Source of the DNA: Algoriphagus pacificus | GTDB taxonomy: Bacteria; Bacteroidota; Bacteroidia; Cytophagales; Cyclobacteriaceae | Direction of reading: 5' to 3' | DNA length: 64,000 bases | Assembly: GCF_017254845.1 (NCBI RefSeq) | Contig: NZ_JAFKCU010000002.1 | Span: forward strand, 558,001 to 622,000 | Shown here: piece after piece, positions 53,493 to 62,061 of the stretch | Position numbering within the stretch: position 1 is the first letter of the stretch | How the letters are laid out: each line of letters starts with the position of its first letter | Translations under genes and position numbers: made by a program | Notes under the pieces: generated by a model | Database searches by the model: none | The model's input: only the letters and a program-made list of their open reading frames with translations | What the model was told of the DNA's origin: nothing

Positions 53493-55184
53493 TCAATGGA
53501 TAATAGGAATTAATCCTGCTTGTTGGAGATATTCTTGAATCGTTAGGTTTTCAGTAAGCTCCAGTTCAGGCACTTCTCCAATATTATTTTGATGAAAGTG
53601 ATAAACCAAAACTGTCAGAGTTTTAGGAGCGACTACCAAGGCTTTCAAATCTTCGGGTAATTCCTTATAGCTATTTGACAAGATCTGTTCCGAAAATGGA
53701 GAAGAAAGACTATCATCGGAGGGCTTGGCTTGTTTTGTATCTATAATGAAAGAAAACATTCGATACTCAGATTCGATATCCATAAACATGGATTTGACAA
53801 TTTCGAAATAGGAAAATTGATTCTCACTTCCCATGCTTTCTACAAACCTCTTTTCCTCAGCTACTGGTGATCCATCTAAGTTGAATTTCTCCAAACTTGT
53901 AGCAAGTGCAAAACCCACTTGATTGAAATAATAATAATGTAATTGGCCTTTGTAACCTTTGTTTTCCAAAATGCTTTTGAAAAAAGCATCCACTTGACTT
54001 AAGCTTGCTAATCCTTGCTTATAGTTTGAAACAACATGTGTTGCAGAGGCTTTTGGTGGAGGACTTGGGAAGTAATTTTTTTCCATTTTTAAAGAGTATG
54101 GGATAGATTCTGGAACTGATTCCTCCATAATTGGTTGTTCAATACCTCCGATTTGCCCTAGGCCCGGTTTTGGTTTTAAAATGGGTTTTGGTCTATTCCC
54201 TCCTGATATTCCTCCTCCAGCGGGTTTAGTGGCTGTAATTTTCTTGGCAGTATTGTTAACTGACTTCTTCACTTCTTCGACTACTTCTGCGTTCAACTCA
54301 TTTTTAATGAATTCGTCTTTTACAGAATTCAGTCGGTTGATCCAATATTTATACTTTGAATTAAGTAATTCATGGTCTGCCTCTCTAGAGCTCCTATTTT
54401 TCAACAATGACATTAATTCCACATATCTAAAAATCACTTCAGCCCTCAAACCGGCATGATATGTAGGATCAATGCTGTTATAGCCACTTGCTACCTGAAC
54501 TACAGGATGAATTTGATTGTCTTGGACCAAAGTATTAATTGGTATTCCATAGCTTCTACTTATTAGTATCATGGAGTCCAAATCATAATCTTTTGAAAGC
54601 TTAGCCTTCCTTAAAAACCTTTGATAATCTAAGTACAGCTCCTCTTCGATTTGGTCATTAATCTTATCTTTTAATGATATGATATTGGTTTTGTGCTGAA
54701 AATCCGCCTCAAATGTGAATCCGATTAATTGATAAAAGGAGTTTTTTGGTTGATCGTAGAAAAGCAAATCATTCGTTTCTGAATTATTGTAATATTGAAT
54801 TGCATCATCTAATAAATTTTTCAATCGGATGACATAACTCTTTTTTTGCGGGTTATTTCTGGCAAGGCTGGCTTGGGTTCTTCTGTCAGAATAGAAAAAG
54901 TATGTCTGATTTAGATGATAAAGCGATTGAGTGAACTGATAAATAGTTTGGTTTCCTCTTATAAACTCAGGGGATTTGATTTTATCAAGTTCGTCTTTCT
55001 CAAACTTGAGGATTTTTTCTATCCTGGAGCGTTCTAAAGTATCAAAGTACAGGCTGGTCAAATACAAATTCATGTACGCTTGAGCCAAGGATGTAGAATC
55101 ATTTTCAGGGTTGGCTTTGCCTTCTTGAGCTTTTAGATTGCCACAAAGCAGAATGGCGAAAAAGAAAAAAATGAACAATTTCAT
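53493..55184 (-). CDS. Secreted two-domain protein of unknown family converging on the STAND gene
   Basis: A 563-residue protein with a signal peptide (FIFFFFAILLCGNLKAQ). Residues 25-315 are helical and Tyr/Asn-rich. A flexible Gly/Pro/Lys linker (KPILKPKPGLGQIGG, about 318-350) joins a C-terminal domain (375-555) with ASLSQVDAFFKSILENKGYK, HYYYFNQVGFALATSLEKF and LTVLVYHFHQN. I recognise neither domain by name. Its stop is only 6 bases from the STAND gene stop, with no terminator between. A periplasmic partner for the YEATS-like domain is possible. Confidence 0.75.
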   Translation of the reverse strand: MKLFIFFFFAILLCGNLKAQEGKANPENDSTSLAQAYMNLYLTSLYFDTLERSRIEKILKFEKDELDKIKSPEFIRGNQTIYQFTQSLYHLNQTYFFYSDRRTQASLARNNPQKKSYVIRLKNLLDDAIQYYNNSETNDLLFYDQPKNSFYQLIGFTFEADFQHKTNIISLKDKINDQIEEELYLDYQRFLRKAKLSKDYDLDSMILISRSYGIPINTLVQDNQIHPVVQVASGYNSIDPTYHAGLRAEVIFRYVELMSLLKNRSSREADHELLNSKYKYWINRLNSVKDEFIKNELNAEVVEEVKKSVNNTAKKITATKPAGGGISGGNRPKPILKPKPGLGQIGGIEQPIMEESVPESIPYSLKMEKNYFPSPPPKASATHVVSNYKQGLASLSQVDAFFKSILENKGYKGQLHYYYFNQVGFALATSLEKFNLDGSPVAEEKRFVESMGSENQFSYFEIVKSMFMDIESEYRMFSFIIDTKQAKPSDDSLSSPFSEQILSNSYKELPEDLKALVVAPKTLTVLVYHFHQNNIGEVPELELTENLTIQEYLQQAGLIPIIH

Positions 55185-55349
55185 TTTGCATGTAAATTAA
55201 ATGTTGACGAAGATTTCTATCTGAAATTTGAAAGAACAAAACTGATGTCTTAAAAAAACAATTAATTCAGAAATGAAAGTAAGAAATAAAATAGCTTCAT
55301 GAATATACAGCTTAATAATGGAAAAATTTCCTAGAAATATTTGATTTTC

Positions 55350-55364
55350 AGTGGTATGACCACT
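55350..55364. promoter_or_regulatory. Perfect palindrome AGTGGT-ATG-ACCACT
   Basis: Six-base arms with a three-base centre in an otherwise AT-rich spacer. It lies about 130 bases upstream of the DUF2892 gene. Possible operator; no regulator can be named. Confidence 0.35.
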
Positions 55365-55393
55365 TTTCTGCGCCAATTTAAATCAATCACTTC

Positions 55394-55409
55394 TGTGACT
55401 TTTGTCATG
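55394..55409. promoter_or_regulatory. Crp/Fnr-like site TGTGAC-TTTT-GTCATG
   Basis: Close to the TGTGA-N6-TCACA consensus, with mismatches in the right arm. It lies 85 bases before the DUF2892 start. A Crp/Fnr regulator is encoded at 33454 in this window. Confidence 0.35.
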
Positions 55410-55493
55410 TATCTTTAGATAAAGTATAGGTAGGTTTATTGAGTTGTAAATGTCTGCAACAGGTATTTATCATTCATCCAAACCTTAGAAATC

Positions 55494-55697
55494 ATGAAAA
55501 AAAATATGGGAAATGCAGATCGCGCTATTCGGTTGATAATAGCGGCAGTTTTGGTTCTACTCTATTTTTCCGGAAGTATTACTGGAACCCTAGGTGTTGT
55601 AGGCTTGATCGTGGGGATCATTTTTGCCCTGACAAGTTTGGTTAGTTATTGCCCTTTGTATTCTCTTTTTGGTATAAGAACATGTCCAAGTACCTAA
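55494..55697 (+). CDS. DUF2892 (YgaP-type) small membrane protein
   Basis: A 67-residue protein with two membrane helices (AIRLIIAAVLVLLYFSG and TLGVVGLIVGIIFALTSLV) and the family ending SYCPLYSLFGIRTCPS, with two conserved cysteines. It starts NMGNADRAIRL, the usual DUF2892 opening. Such domains occur alone or fused to rhodaneses (YgaP). A sulfur or redox link is suggested by the family. A terminator follows. Confidence 0.93.
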   Translation: MKKNMGNADRAIRLIIAAVLVLLYFSGSITGTLGVVGLIVGIIFALTSLVSYCPLYSLFGIRTCPST

Positions 55698-55728
55698 AAA
55701 GAACCAAATCTTAAGTTTAGGAAAATTG

Positions 55729-55759
55729 AAAGCCAGGGTATATTATTCTGGCTTTTTTT
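55729..55759 (+). terminator. Intrinsic terminator of the DUF2892 gene
   Basis: AAAGCCAG and CTGGCTTT pair around an 11-base loop and are followed by a T run, 32 bases past the stop. Confidence 0.88.
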
Positions 55760-55846
55760 GGTGATTAATTTGTCTTATAGCTTTACAAACGATTGATTTT
55801 TTTAAAAATAGAGTAGTTTTAAGCAGTAAATTCAAAAAATACCTAA

Positions 55847-57232
55847 ATGAAGAATAACAAAAGAAGGGAGTTTTTAAAAGCTTCCGGTTTAGCCGGACTT
55901 GGCTTGGTAGGTGCAGGTTCTGTTTTTGCAAATGATGTAAACCAACTTCCTGAACAGTTAAGAAAATACGCAGGAAGAGCACAGACTTTTAATATGTCGG
56001 GCTACGCAGCCCCAAAAATCGAAACGGTTAGAATCGGTATTGTTGGTTTGGGAATGAGAGGTCCAGGAGCTGTTGACCGATTGAGTAAAATTGATGGAGT
56101 GGAAATCAAAGCTCTTTGTGATCTTTTGCCTGAAAGAGTTGAAAAAGCTAAAGAGCAGTTGAAAGACACTTATCATAAACCAGATGGTTATTCTGGAAAG
56201 GTATATTCCTGGAAGGAAATGTTTGATAGACCCGACCTGGATTTGATTTATATCGCTACCCCTTGGGAATGGCATACTCCGATGGCTGTTTATGCGATGG
56301 AAGCTGGAAAGCACGCTGCTTGTGAGGTGCCTATAGCAAGAACTTTAGATGAATGCTGGCAGTTGGTTGAGACTTCTGAGCGGACCAAGAAGCATTGTAT
56401 GCAGTTAGAAAACTGTTGCTATGATTTCTTCGAGTTGATGACTTTGAAGATGGCAAGAGAAGGTTATTTCGGAGAAGTTCTTCATGTGGAAGGCGCTTAT
56501 ATCCATGATTTACTTGCTTTGAATTTTGATAAAAACGGCTATCAGGGAATGTGGCGTTTGAAGGAAAATTACCGGGATGGTAATCTTTACCCAACTCATG
56601 GTTTAGGTCCGATCTGTCAGATTTTGAATATCAACAGAGGGGATCAAATGGATTATTTGACTTCCGTTTCTTCGGATGATTTCATGATGAAATCAAAGGC
56701 TCAGGAACTTGCTGCCTCTGATAATTTCTTTTCCGACTTTGCCGCAAAAAGCTACAGAGGAAATATGAATACCACTGTCGTGAAGACAAAACATGGCAAA
56801 ACGATCATGATCCAGCACGACGTGACAAGTCCTCGTCCTTATTCCAGACTTCATGTGGTTAGTGGAACTGAAGGCTATGCTCAGAAATACCCAACTCCTC
56901 GAGTCGCTAAAGGTCATGGTTGGTTGAAAGAAGAAGAATTTAAAGATCTAGAGACAAAATATACTCCTGAAATCGTGCAGAAAGTTGGTGAATTAGCCAA
57001 GCAAGTAGGAGGTCATGGAGGAATGGACTTCATGATGGACTGGAGATTGATTGATTGCTTGAGAAATGGACTTCCTTTGGATCAAGATGTATATGATGGA
57101 GCACTTTGGAGCTGTATTTCTCCATTGAGCGAATGGTCTGTAGCTAACAGATCCAATTCAATTGATGTTCCTGATTTTACTGGTGGAAGCTGGAAAACAA
57201 ACAAGCCTGTTCCAATTACACTTAGAGGATAA
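55847..57232 (+). CDS. Tat-exported Gfo/Idh/MocA oxidoreductase (GH109-like)
   Basis: A 461-residue protein with a twin-arginine signal (KRREFLKASGLAGLGLVGAG). The Rossmann motif IGIVGLGMRGPGAVDRL binds NAD. DLIYIATPWEWHTPMAVYAM, HAACEVPIARTLDECWQLV (EVP in place of EKP) and GNLYPTHGLGPICQILNINRG are diagnostic of GH109, whose founders use NAD to cleave alpha-N-acetylgalactosamine by transient C3 oxidation. Substrate is not proven. It converges with the DUF2264-DUF1080-EEP operon, so a shared sugar pathway is plausible. Confidence 0.93.
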   Translation: MKNNKRREFLKASGLAGLGLVGAGSVFANDVNQLPEQLRKYAGRAQTFNMSGYAAPKIETVRIGIVGLGMRGPGAVDRLSKIDGVEIKALCDLLPERVEKAKEQLKDTYHKPDGYSGKVYSWKEMFDRPDLDLIYIATPWEWHTPMAVYAMEAGKHAACEVPIARTLDECWQLVETSERTKKHCMQLENCCYDFFELMTLKMAREGYFGEVLHVEGAYIHDLLALNFDKNGYQGMWRLKENYRDGNLYPTHGLGPICQILNINRGDQMDYLTSVSSDDFMMKSKAQELAASDNFFSDFAAKSYRGNMNTTVVKTKHGKTIMIQHDVTSPRPYSRLHVVSGTEGYAQKYPTPRVAKGHGWLKEEEFKDLETKYTPEIVQKVGELAKQVGGHGGMDFMMDWRLIDCLRNGLPLDQDVYDGALWSCISPLSEWSVANRSNSIDVPDFTGGSWKTNKPVPITLRG

Positions 57233-57250
57233 AAATTTAAAGTCCCTATA

Positions 57251-57280
57251 AAAAAGAAGCCCGCTGATTTCAGCGGGCTT
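57251..57280. terminator. Bidirectional terminator between the GH109-like and DUF2264 genes
   Basis: AAGCCCGCTG pairs with CAGCGGGCTT around ATTT. The better T run is on the minus strand (AAAAAA at 57250-57255 on the plus strand). Confidence 0.85.
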
Positions 57281-57283
57281 TAC

Positions 57284-58531
57284 TTATTTCAGAGCTTCGT
57301 CTCTTTTTATATTTTCACCTGACCAGATTTTTTTGCTGGTCCAGTATTCCGCAGAATCCGACCAGAATGCGTGGTTTTCTGATAATCCCAGAGGTAAAAA
57401 TCCTAAAGAACACAGATAAAGGCTTCCTGTACTGATGTAGGGTTCAGCCAATCCAGGTTGATGTCCTGCCAATCCCAATTGTAACCAACCGTTTTGATCA
57501 AAGGTGTCTTTTGCGGAGAAAAGCCGAGTGTAAACCGCAGTCAAAGCTGAACGGACTTGTCCATTGCTTATTTCCTCTGGAAGCATTTCTTTCCAAGCGA
57601 CTTCTGCCAGAGGCTGAAAAGCTCCTGATCGATAACAAATTGATCTTCCCAAAGCTGGGTATGTTCCTTCAGGTGAAATCATCATTTCCAATTGTCGAGA
57701 ATATCGAACCATGCGTTTTTTTGCCAATTTCAAATCTGACTTGTAAGCATTTTGCTTTTGTGCAGCAATTTCCAAGACCTGAATTAACATGGGCTGGATG
57801 ACGTATGAATTATAGTAATCCAAATGAAATTCTGGTCCATCTCCATACCATCCATCACCCAGATACCATTCCATGTGCTTTTTGATTGCAAAATCCATCC
57901 GCATCAAATCTCCTTGTTCTCCTACAAAAAACAGGAAAGCATCAATCATGGCACCGAATAAAAGCCAATTGCTGTAATAGGGCTTGATTGCTAGCTTTTG
58001 GGCTTGCAGTTCTTTGATGAGTCTTGCTTTGGTTTCTGGATCAAGTGGTTCCCAGAGTTGCTTCGGAGCCCGCATAATGCCATGAACTAAAAAAGCACCA
58101 TCTACAAGAGGTTGAGCGCCTTTGGTCCAATTAATATAATCGGGTGAATTTGGATCCACAGCATGGGCAATACTTTGAATCGCTTTTTTTCTTAAATCTG
58201 CCTGAAGCTCTTTTTCTTGATTATTGGTCTCTTCCAAAGCTAGCCATGGGGCCAGTCCAGCTAATAACCTTCCTATTGCTTCCAAATAAGTGACAGTGTC
58301 TCTATCCCCGTAGGCTCCTTCAGGTACTTCTACCGGCATCAAGGTCTTTAGTTTTCCTTGAGACATAGCGTCCAAAACCGGGTAAGAAATTTTATAAAGT
58401 AAATCCACCCAGATTTTTCTGTCATCCCCAGCTAGTGATTCTGGATTTTTGCTAAAAGCCTGATTTGAAAGTCCAAAAGCAGCACCCATTGCTGGCACTG
58501 ATTTGATAAAATCTCTTCGATTGAATGACAT
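57284..58531 (-). CDS. DUF2264 exported protein
   Basis: A 415-residue protein with a Tat signal (NRRDFIKSVPAMGAAFGL). The DUF2264 body has WVDLLYKISYPVLDAMSQG, YLEAIGRLLAGLAPWLALE, QPLVDGAFLVHGIMRAP, KPYYSNWLLFGAMIDAFL and HMEWYLGDGWYGDGPEFHLDYYNSYVI. The alpha/alpha-barrel fold resembles polysaccharide lyases and unsaturated glucuronyl hydrolases. Activity is not established. It lies 8 bases downstream of the DUF1080 gene, in the same operon. Confidence 0.93.
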   Translation of the reverse strand: MSFNRRDFIKSVPAMGAAFGLSNQAFSKNPESLAGDDRKIWVDLLYKISYPVLDAMSQGKLKTLMPVEVPEGAYGDRDTVTYLEAIGRLLAGLAPWLALEETNNQEKELQADLRKKAIQSIAHAVDPNSPDYINWTKGAQPLVDGAFLVHGIMRAPKQLWEPLDPETKARLIKELQAQKLAIKPYYSNWLLFGAMIDAFLFFVGEQGDLMRMDFAIKKHMEWYLGDGWYGDGPEFHLDYYNSYVIQPMLIQVLEIAAQKQNAYKSDLKLAKKRMVRYSRQLEMMISPEGTYPALGRSICYRSGAFQPLAEVAWKEMLPEEISNGQVRSALTAVYTRLFSAKDTFDQNGWLQLGLAGHQPGLAEPYISTGSLYLCSLGFLPLGLSENHAFWSDSAEYWTSKKIWSGENIKRDEALK

Positions 58532-58539
58532 GGATAAGC

Positions 58540-59415
58540 TTACTCGTTAGTTGTAGAAGTCTCAGATTTCAATAATTCTAAAACCGCTTTGTTTAACTTT
58601 TCATCTTGACCGATCAAATCATCCAGTTCCACAATAACAACTTTTCTGAAATCGATTGGATGGCTTTCGCTTTGCAGCGAGATAAATCCTTCTTTCAAAA
58701 GCATTCCGTCAATTTTTACAGCTGGATCAGATGGATTTACATTTCCGCCTCCGATTTGAGGTTTATTGTAGCTGAACACGGTATCTAAACCGACCATATG
58801 ATGAATCACAGAATCACCTAAAACAATGAAATTCGCAGTAACCCATTGGTCACCAGCATAAGTCTCAGAAGAAGAATTGATGCAATGTGGTGTGAATAAA
58901 GTGTCTGCTAAAACCACATTTGTTCCAGGAGTACAAAGGTTACAAGTACTTCTTTTATCAGTACCATTTCCTCCAAGAAACTGCGCTTCAACAGAAATTG
59001 GGAAATCCTGATCAACCAACATGGTTTTCGGATCTTGTCCGTGAAGCATGGCGCCGCTGTTTCTCCAAGCCCAACCTTCACCGCCATTGGCTTGCTCACC
59101 TACAAAACGGTATTGCACTTGCAGAACATAATTAGAGAAGGACTCATTGTAAAAAATATGACCGTATTGACGGTCAAACTGATCGTATCTATCGTATCGA
59201 ACCTGCATCATGCCATCTTCCACTCGGAAAGTATTGGCGAAATTATCATTCAATTCATGCTTGCTGATTTTTATACTCCAATCATTCAAATCCTTTCCAT
59301 TGAAAAGATCTCGCCATTCCAACTGGACTTTTTCTTCTTCCGTGGTGTTTTCGGTACTTGGGCTGCAGGCAAAAAGCGCTAGGCAGCTAAGAGCAATGCT
59401 GATAGGTTTTTTCAT
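58540..59415 (-). CDS. DUF1080 (3-keto-disaccharide hydrolase domain) lipoprotein
   Basis: A 291-residue lipoprotein (ALSCLALFACSPS). The DUF1080 lectin-like beta sandwich has WRDLFNGKDLNDWSIKI, FRVEDGMMQVRYDRYDQF, YVLQVQYRFVGEQANGGEGW, SGAMLHGQDPKTM, VSVEAQFLGG-like strands and a C-terminal FISLQSESHPIDFRKVVI. Some members hydrolyse 3-keto-glycosides. The gene sits between the EEP and DUF2264 genes and near a GH109-like oxidoreductase, which fits a 3-keto-sugar route. Confidence 0.93.
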   Translation of the reverse strand: MKKPISIALSCLALFACSPSTENTTEEEKVQLEWRDLFNGKDLNDWSIKISKHELNDNFANTFRVEDGMMQVRYDRYDQFDRQYGHIFYNESFSNYVLQVQYRFVGEQANGGEGWAWRNSGAMLHGQDPKTMLVDQDFPISVEAQFLGGNGTDKRSTCNLCTPGTNVVLADTLFTPHCINSSSETYAGDQWVTANFIVLGDSVIHHMVGLDTVFSYNKPQIGGGNVNPSDPAVKIDGMLLKEGFISLQSESHPIDFRKVVIVELDDLIGQDEKLNKAVLELLKSETSTTNE

Positions 59416-59416
59416 A

Positions 59417-60220
59417 TTATTTTAATTGTAAAGTGACAAGAACGGGATAATGATCCGAATGGGGGACATTCAGAACCTTGTAATCCAAGAGGGTAAATTT
59501 GCTAGAGTCAAACCAAACATAATCAATTCGGGCACCATTCTCTAAAGAACCATAAGTTGGAGCATAGGGTGTTGGCAAAGCCCCAGCATCTTTCCAAGGA
59601 CCTTTGATGCTTTTGTAAGCATTGGATTCTGGTCTAAAGTTTAAATCTCCCACCCAGACTGTAGGTAACTTTTGGTTTTCAGCGCGTTGACTGACAGCTG
59701 CTACTTGAGCAATTCTATTTTCTTCAAATTGATGGCATAAGTGGGTTCCTGCAAAAGCAATTTCCTTTCCTTTAGGAAGTGTATAAGTGACCCAAGCTGC
59801 AGCTCGAGGTTCGCCTCCAGCTGGTAAAGGAAGATTTTGGGTTTCGAATAATCCATTCCCTTTGGCTAAAATTCCTTCGCCATAACCACCTTCTGCATAA
59901 TCCATTGCCTTGGCAAAGTAGCCTAAGTATCCGGTTAATTCGGCTAATTTCTGAACCAAATCTACCTTAGATCCATAGACTCTGGCTGTTCTTATGGTCA
60001 TGCTGTCTACCTCTTGCAATGCCACTAAATCAGGCTGAAATTCCCTAATCAATGCAGCAATCTGTTCAATATTCCCTTCTCCGGCATTTACTGGATTTTC
60101 ACCATGGTAAATATTGTAGCTTAAAATTTTAATCGTTTCTCCGGATTTTTGAGCAGCTAGTGGCTGTGCAACTAGGATTAAAAAAAGAAGTGAGACGATG
60201 ATTTTAAACTGGAATTTCAT
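59417..60220 (-). CDS. Secreted endonuclease/exonuclease/phosphatase-family protein
   Basis: A 267-residue protein with a signal peptide (IIVSLLFLILVAQPLAAQ). EEP motifs are IKILSYNIYHGENP, LVALQEVDSM (catalytic Glu), FAGTHLCHQF, VWVGDLNFRPESNAY (Asp/Asn) and NVPHSDHYPVLVTL (SDH end). The family acts on phosphodiesters in nucleic acids, lipids or sugars. Export suggests an extracytoplasmic phosphodiester. It is the first gene of the three-gene operon ending at 57284, 1 base before DUF1080. Confidence 0.93.
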   Translation of the reverse strand: MKFQFKIIVSLLFLILVAQPLAAQKSGETIKILSYNIYHGENPVNAGEGNIEQIAALIREFQPDLVALQEVDSMTIRTARVYGSKVDLVQKLAELTGYLGYFAKAMDYAEGGYGEGILAKGNGLFETQNLPLPAGGEPRAAAWVTYTLPKGKEIAFAGTHLCHQFEENRIAQVAAVSQRAENQKLPTVWVGDLNFRPESNAYKSIKGPWKDAGALPTPYAPTYGSLENGARIDYVWFDSSKFTLLDYKVLNVPHSDHYPVLVTLQLK

Positions 60221-60408
60221 AATTCAAAAATGTGAAAAATTTGAAAATTGAATTTAAATAGGATTCTAAGAAGTTTCAGCCTTTCCATGTTGAATGGTGA
60301 ATAAATAAGGATGAAAGTGAAAAAGGCGGTAGATTCTACAAAATAGTTTTGATGGATGGAATCTATCCTGATCGATAAAAAGCTATCTTTCAAGGTAAAG
60401 TCTGAAAT

Positions 60409-62016
60409 ATGAAGAAAATCGGGATTTCCCTGATCATTTTGATACTACTTGCTTTTGCAGGAACATTTTATTTGGAGGTATGGCTTGCTAAAAAGATACC
60501 TGAAATCATCAATACCAATCCTGATAGGAATTATGATTTATTGTTTGAGGATGTAGAGATCAATCTTTTACAAAAAGGAGTAGAGCTTCAGACAATTGTA
60601 CTCGTTCCCCTCAATGATTCCCTAGCCACTAAAATGAATGGCTCTTTGAGAAGTATCCTGATGGGGAATGTGAATTTCATGGCTTTGATTTTTAATAGCA
60701 AACTGGAAATAGGGGAGATAAAATTGATTGAACCGGCTTTCAGACTCATTCAAAGCGATCGAAAAAGTAGCGCCAACGAAAGTTCTCAGGCTTTTCAGGA
60801 ATTATTTCAGGATCTTATTTCCAGAGGAGAAATTAGGAATTTTATCTTGGAAAAAGGAACTGCCGAAATGTTTATTGACAAGGATAGTCTATATCGATTT
60901 GGTCAATTTACAGATCTGAATATCATTGCACATGGCATAGAAACGGATTCAGTCATTGCCACATATGCAATTCCTTTCAAGCTTAAAAGCATCGTGACTA
61001 GTCTTAAAAACCTCAAGATCATCACAGATTATAATCAGGAATTCCGTGTCGAGGAGGCTAGTTTTAATTCAAGTGCCCAAACGGCTGATTTCAAAGGAAT
61101 ATCTCTTAAATATGACAATCAGATCTCAGGTGCCAGAGCTGAAGCAGATTTTCAAAAAGATCTAATTCAATTTGAAATCAAAGAATTTGGGCTGAGTCAG
61201 ATTGATGCAGAAAGTACCATTTATGGAAATTGGTCCATTTTCGCAGGATTGGCAAGCATTGATAGCCTGGTTTTGGAGGATTTGAGGGATAAAAATAAAC
61301 CTCGTCCAGAAGAACCAGAGAAACCGCTTTTTGAAGGGATGGTCGAGAATATTCCATTTCCGATCAAATTGGATTCAGTGAAAATTTCCAATTCCACTAT
61401 TTCTTACAAAGAGATTCCTATGGGTAAAGCCAGTCCAATTGTCTTGAATTTTCAAGAGATTAATGGGTTCATAACCAACTTGATTTCTACGGATTCTTTG
61501 CAAAAAGATGGTTTGATGAAAGTCGATGTTAGCTCAAATTTGAACGGGTACGCGCCGGTTTCGATGAGTATTGATATCCCTTATGGCACAAATTCCTTTG
61601 AGCTGGATGCGAGTATGGGAGGCTTTGATATGGTAGAACTGAATGAAATTTTTGAGCCTCTAGGGAAATTCAAAGTGGAGTCTGGTACCTTGAGAGGATT
61701 GAAATTGCACATGACTGCCAATGAAAAGGGTTCATCAAACCAGGTTAATTTCGACTATGAAAATCTGAAATTGGAAGTACTTAATTCGGATGGATCAAAG
61801 AAGGGGAAAAATGGGATTTTGTCTACAGTGGCTAATCTTATGACTTCGAAGGAAAATCTACCAGAAAATAAAAACTATAAAATCTCGAGGCATTGGACTA
61901 ACAGGAACCCTTATCGTGCACCATTTAATTTGATCTGGATTTCCACAAAAGATGGACTAATGGCCATTGTTCCATCTGGATTAGGAAATATTTTTATCTC
62001 TGATAATAAAAAGTAA
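60409..62016 (+). CDS. AsmA/DUF748-like envelope protein
   Basis: A 535-residue protein with a single N-terminal helix (ISLIILILLAFAGTFYLEVWL) and a long beta-rich chain: YDLLFEDVEINLLQKGVELQ, LNIIAHGIETDSV, ISLKYDNQISGARAEADF, GFDMVELNEIFEPL, FKVESGTLRGLKLHM, FDYENLKLEVL. The layout matches AsmA/DUF748 proteins that span the periplasm, some of which form bridges for phospholipids. The exact family is inferred from pattern only. A terminator follows. Confidence 0.75.
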   Translation: MKKIGISLIILILLAFAGTFYLEVWLAKKIPEIINTNPDRNYDLLFEDVEINLLQKGVELQTIVLVPLNDSLATKMNGSLRSILMGNVNFMALIFNSKLEIGEIKLIEPAFRLIQSDRKSSANESSQAFQELFQDLISRGEIRNFILEKGTAEMFIDKDSLYRFGQFTDLNIIAHGIETDSVIATYAIPFKLKSIVTSLKNLKIITDYNQEFRVEEASFNSSAQTADFKGISLKYDNQISGARAEADFQKDLIQFEIKEFGLSQIDAESTIYGNWSIFAGLASIDSLVLEDLRDKNKPRPEEPEKPLFEGMVENIPFPIKLDSVKISNSTISYKEIPMGKASPIVLNFQEINGFITNLISTDSLQKDGLMKVDVSSNLNGYAPVSMSIDIPYGTNSFELDASMGGFDMVELNEIFEPLGKFKVESGTLRGLKLHMTANEKGSSNQVNFDYENLKLEVLNSDGSKKGKNGILSTVANLMTSKENLPENKNYKISRHWTNRNPYRAPFNLIWISTKDGLMAIVPSGLGNIFISDNKK

Positions 62017-62043
62017 AAGCCCGTCACATTAACGGGCTTTTGG
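62014..62043. terminator. Bidirectional terminator between the AsmA-like and PRC-barrel genes
   Basis: AAAAGCCCGT pairs with ACGGGCTTTT around CACATTA, with A and T runs on either side. The first bases overlap the end of the AsmA-like stop codon. Confidence 0.85.
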
Positions 62044-62061
62044 AAAAAGAATTTATACTTC

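Larger units (their letters stand above)
55185..55493. other. 309-base regulatory intergenic region
   Basis: There is no convincing gene here: a 68-codon frame at 55439-55645 is mostly an overlapping shadow of the DUF2892 gene. The region holds two operator-like palindromes, annotated separately, and the likely promoters of the secreted gene and of the DUF2892 gene. Confidence 0.5.

Noticed and set aside
55185-55493. Small RNA or riboswitch
   Set aside because: Only short palindromes are seen; there is no extended conserved fold or terminator-antiterminator pair.
55439-55645. 68-codon frame overlapping the DUF2892 gene
   Set aside because: It covers the same bases as a clear DUF2892 gene in another frame, has no recognisable product and has a Cys/Arg-rich composition typical of shadows.
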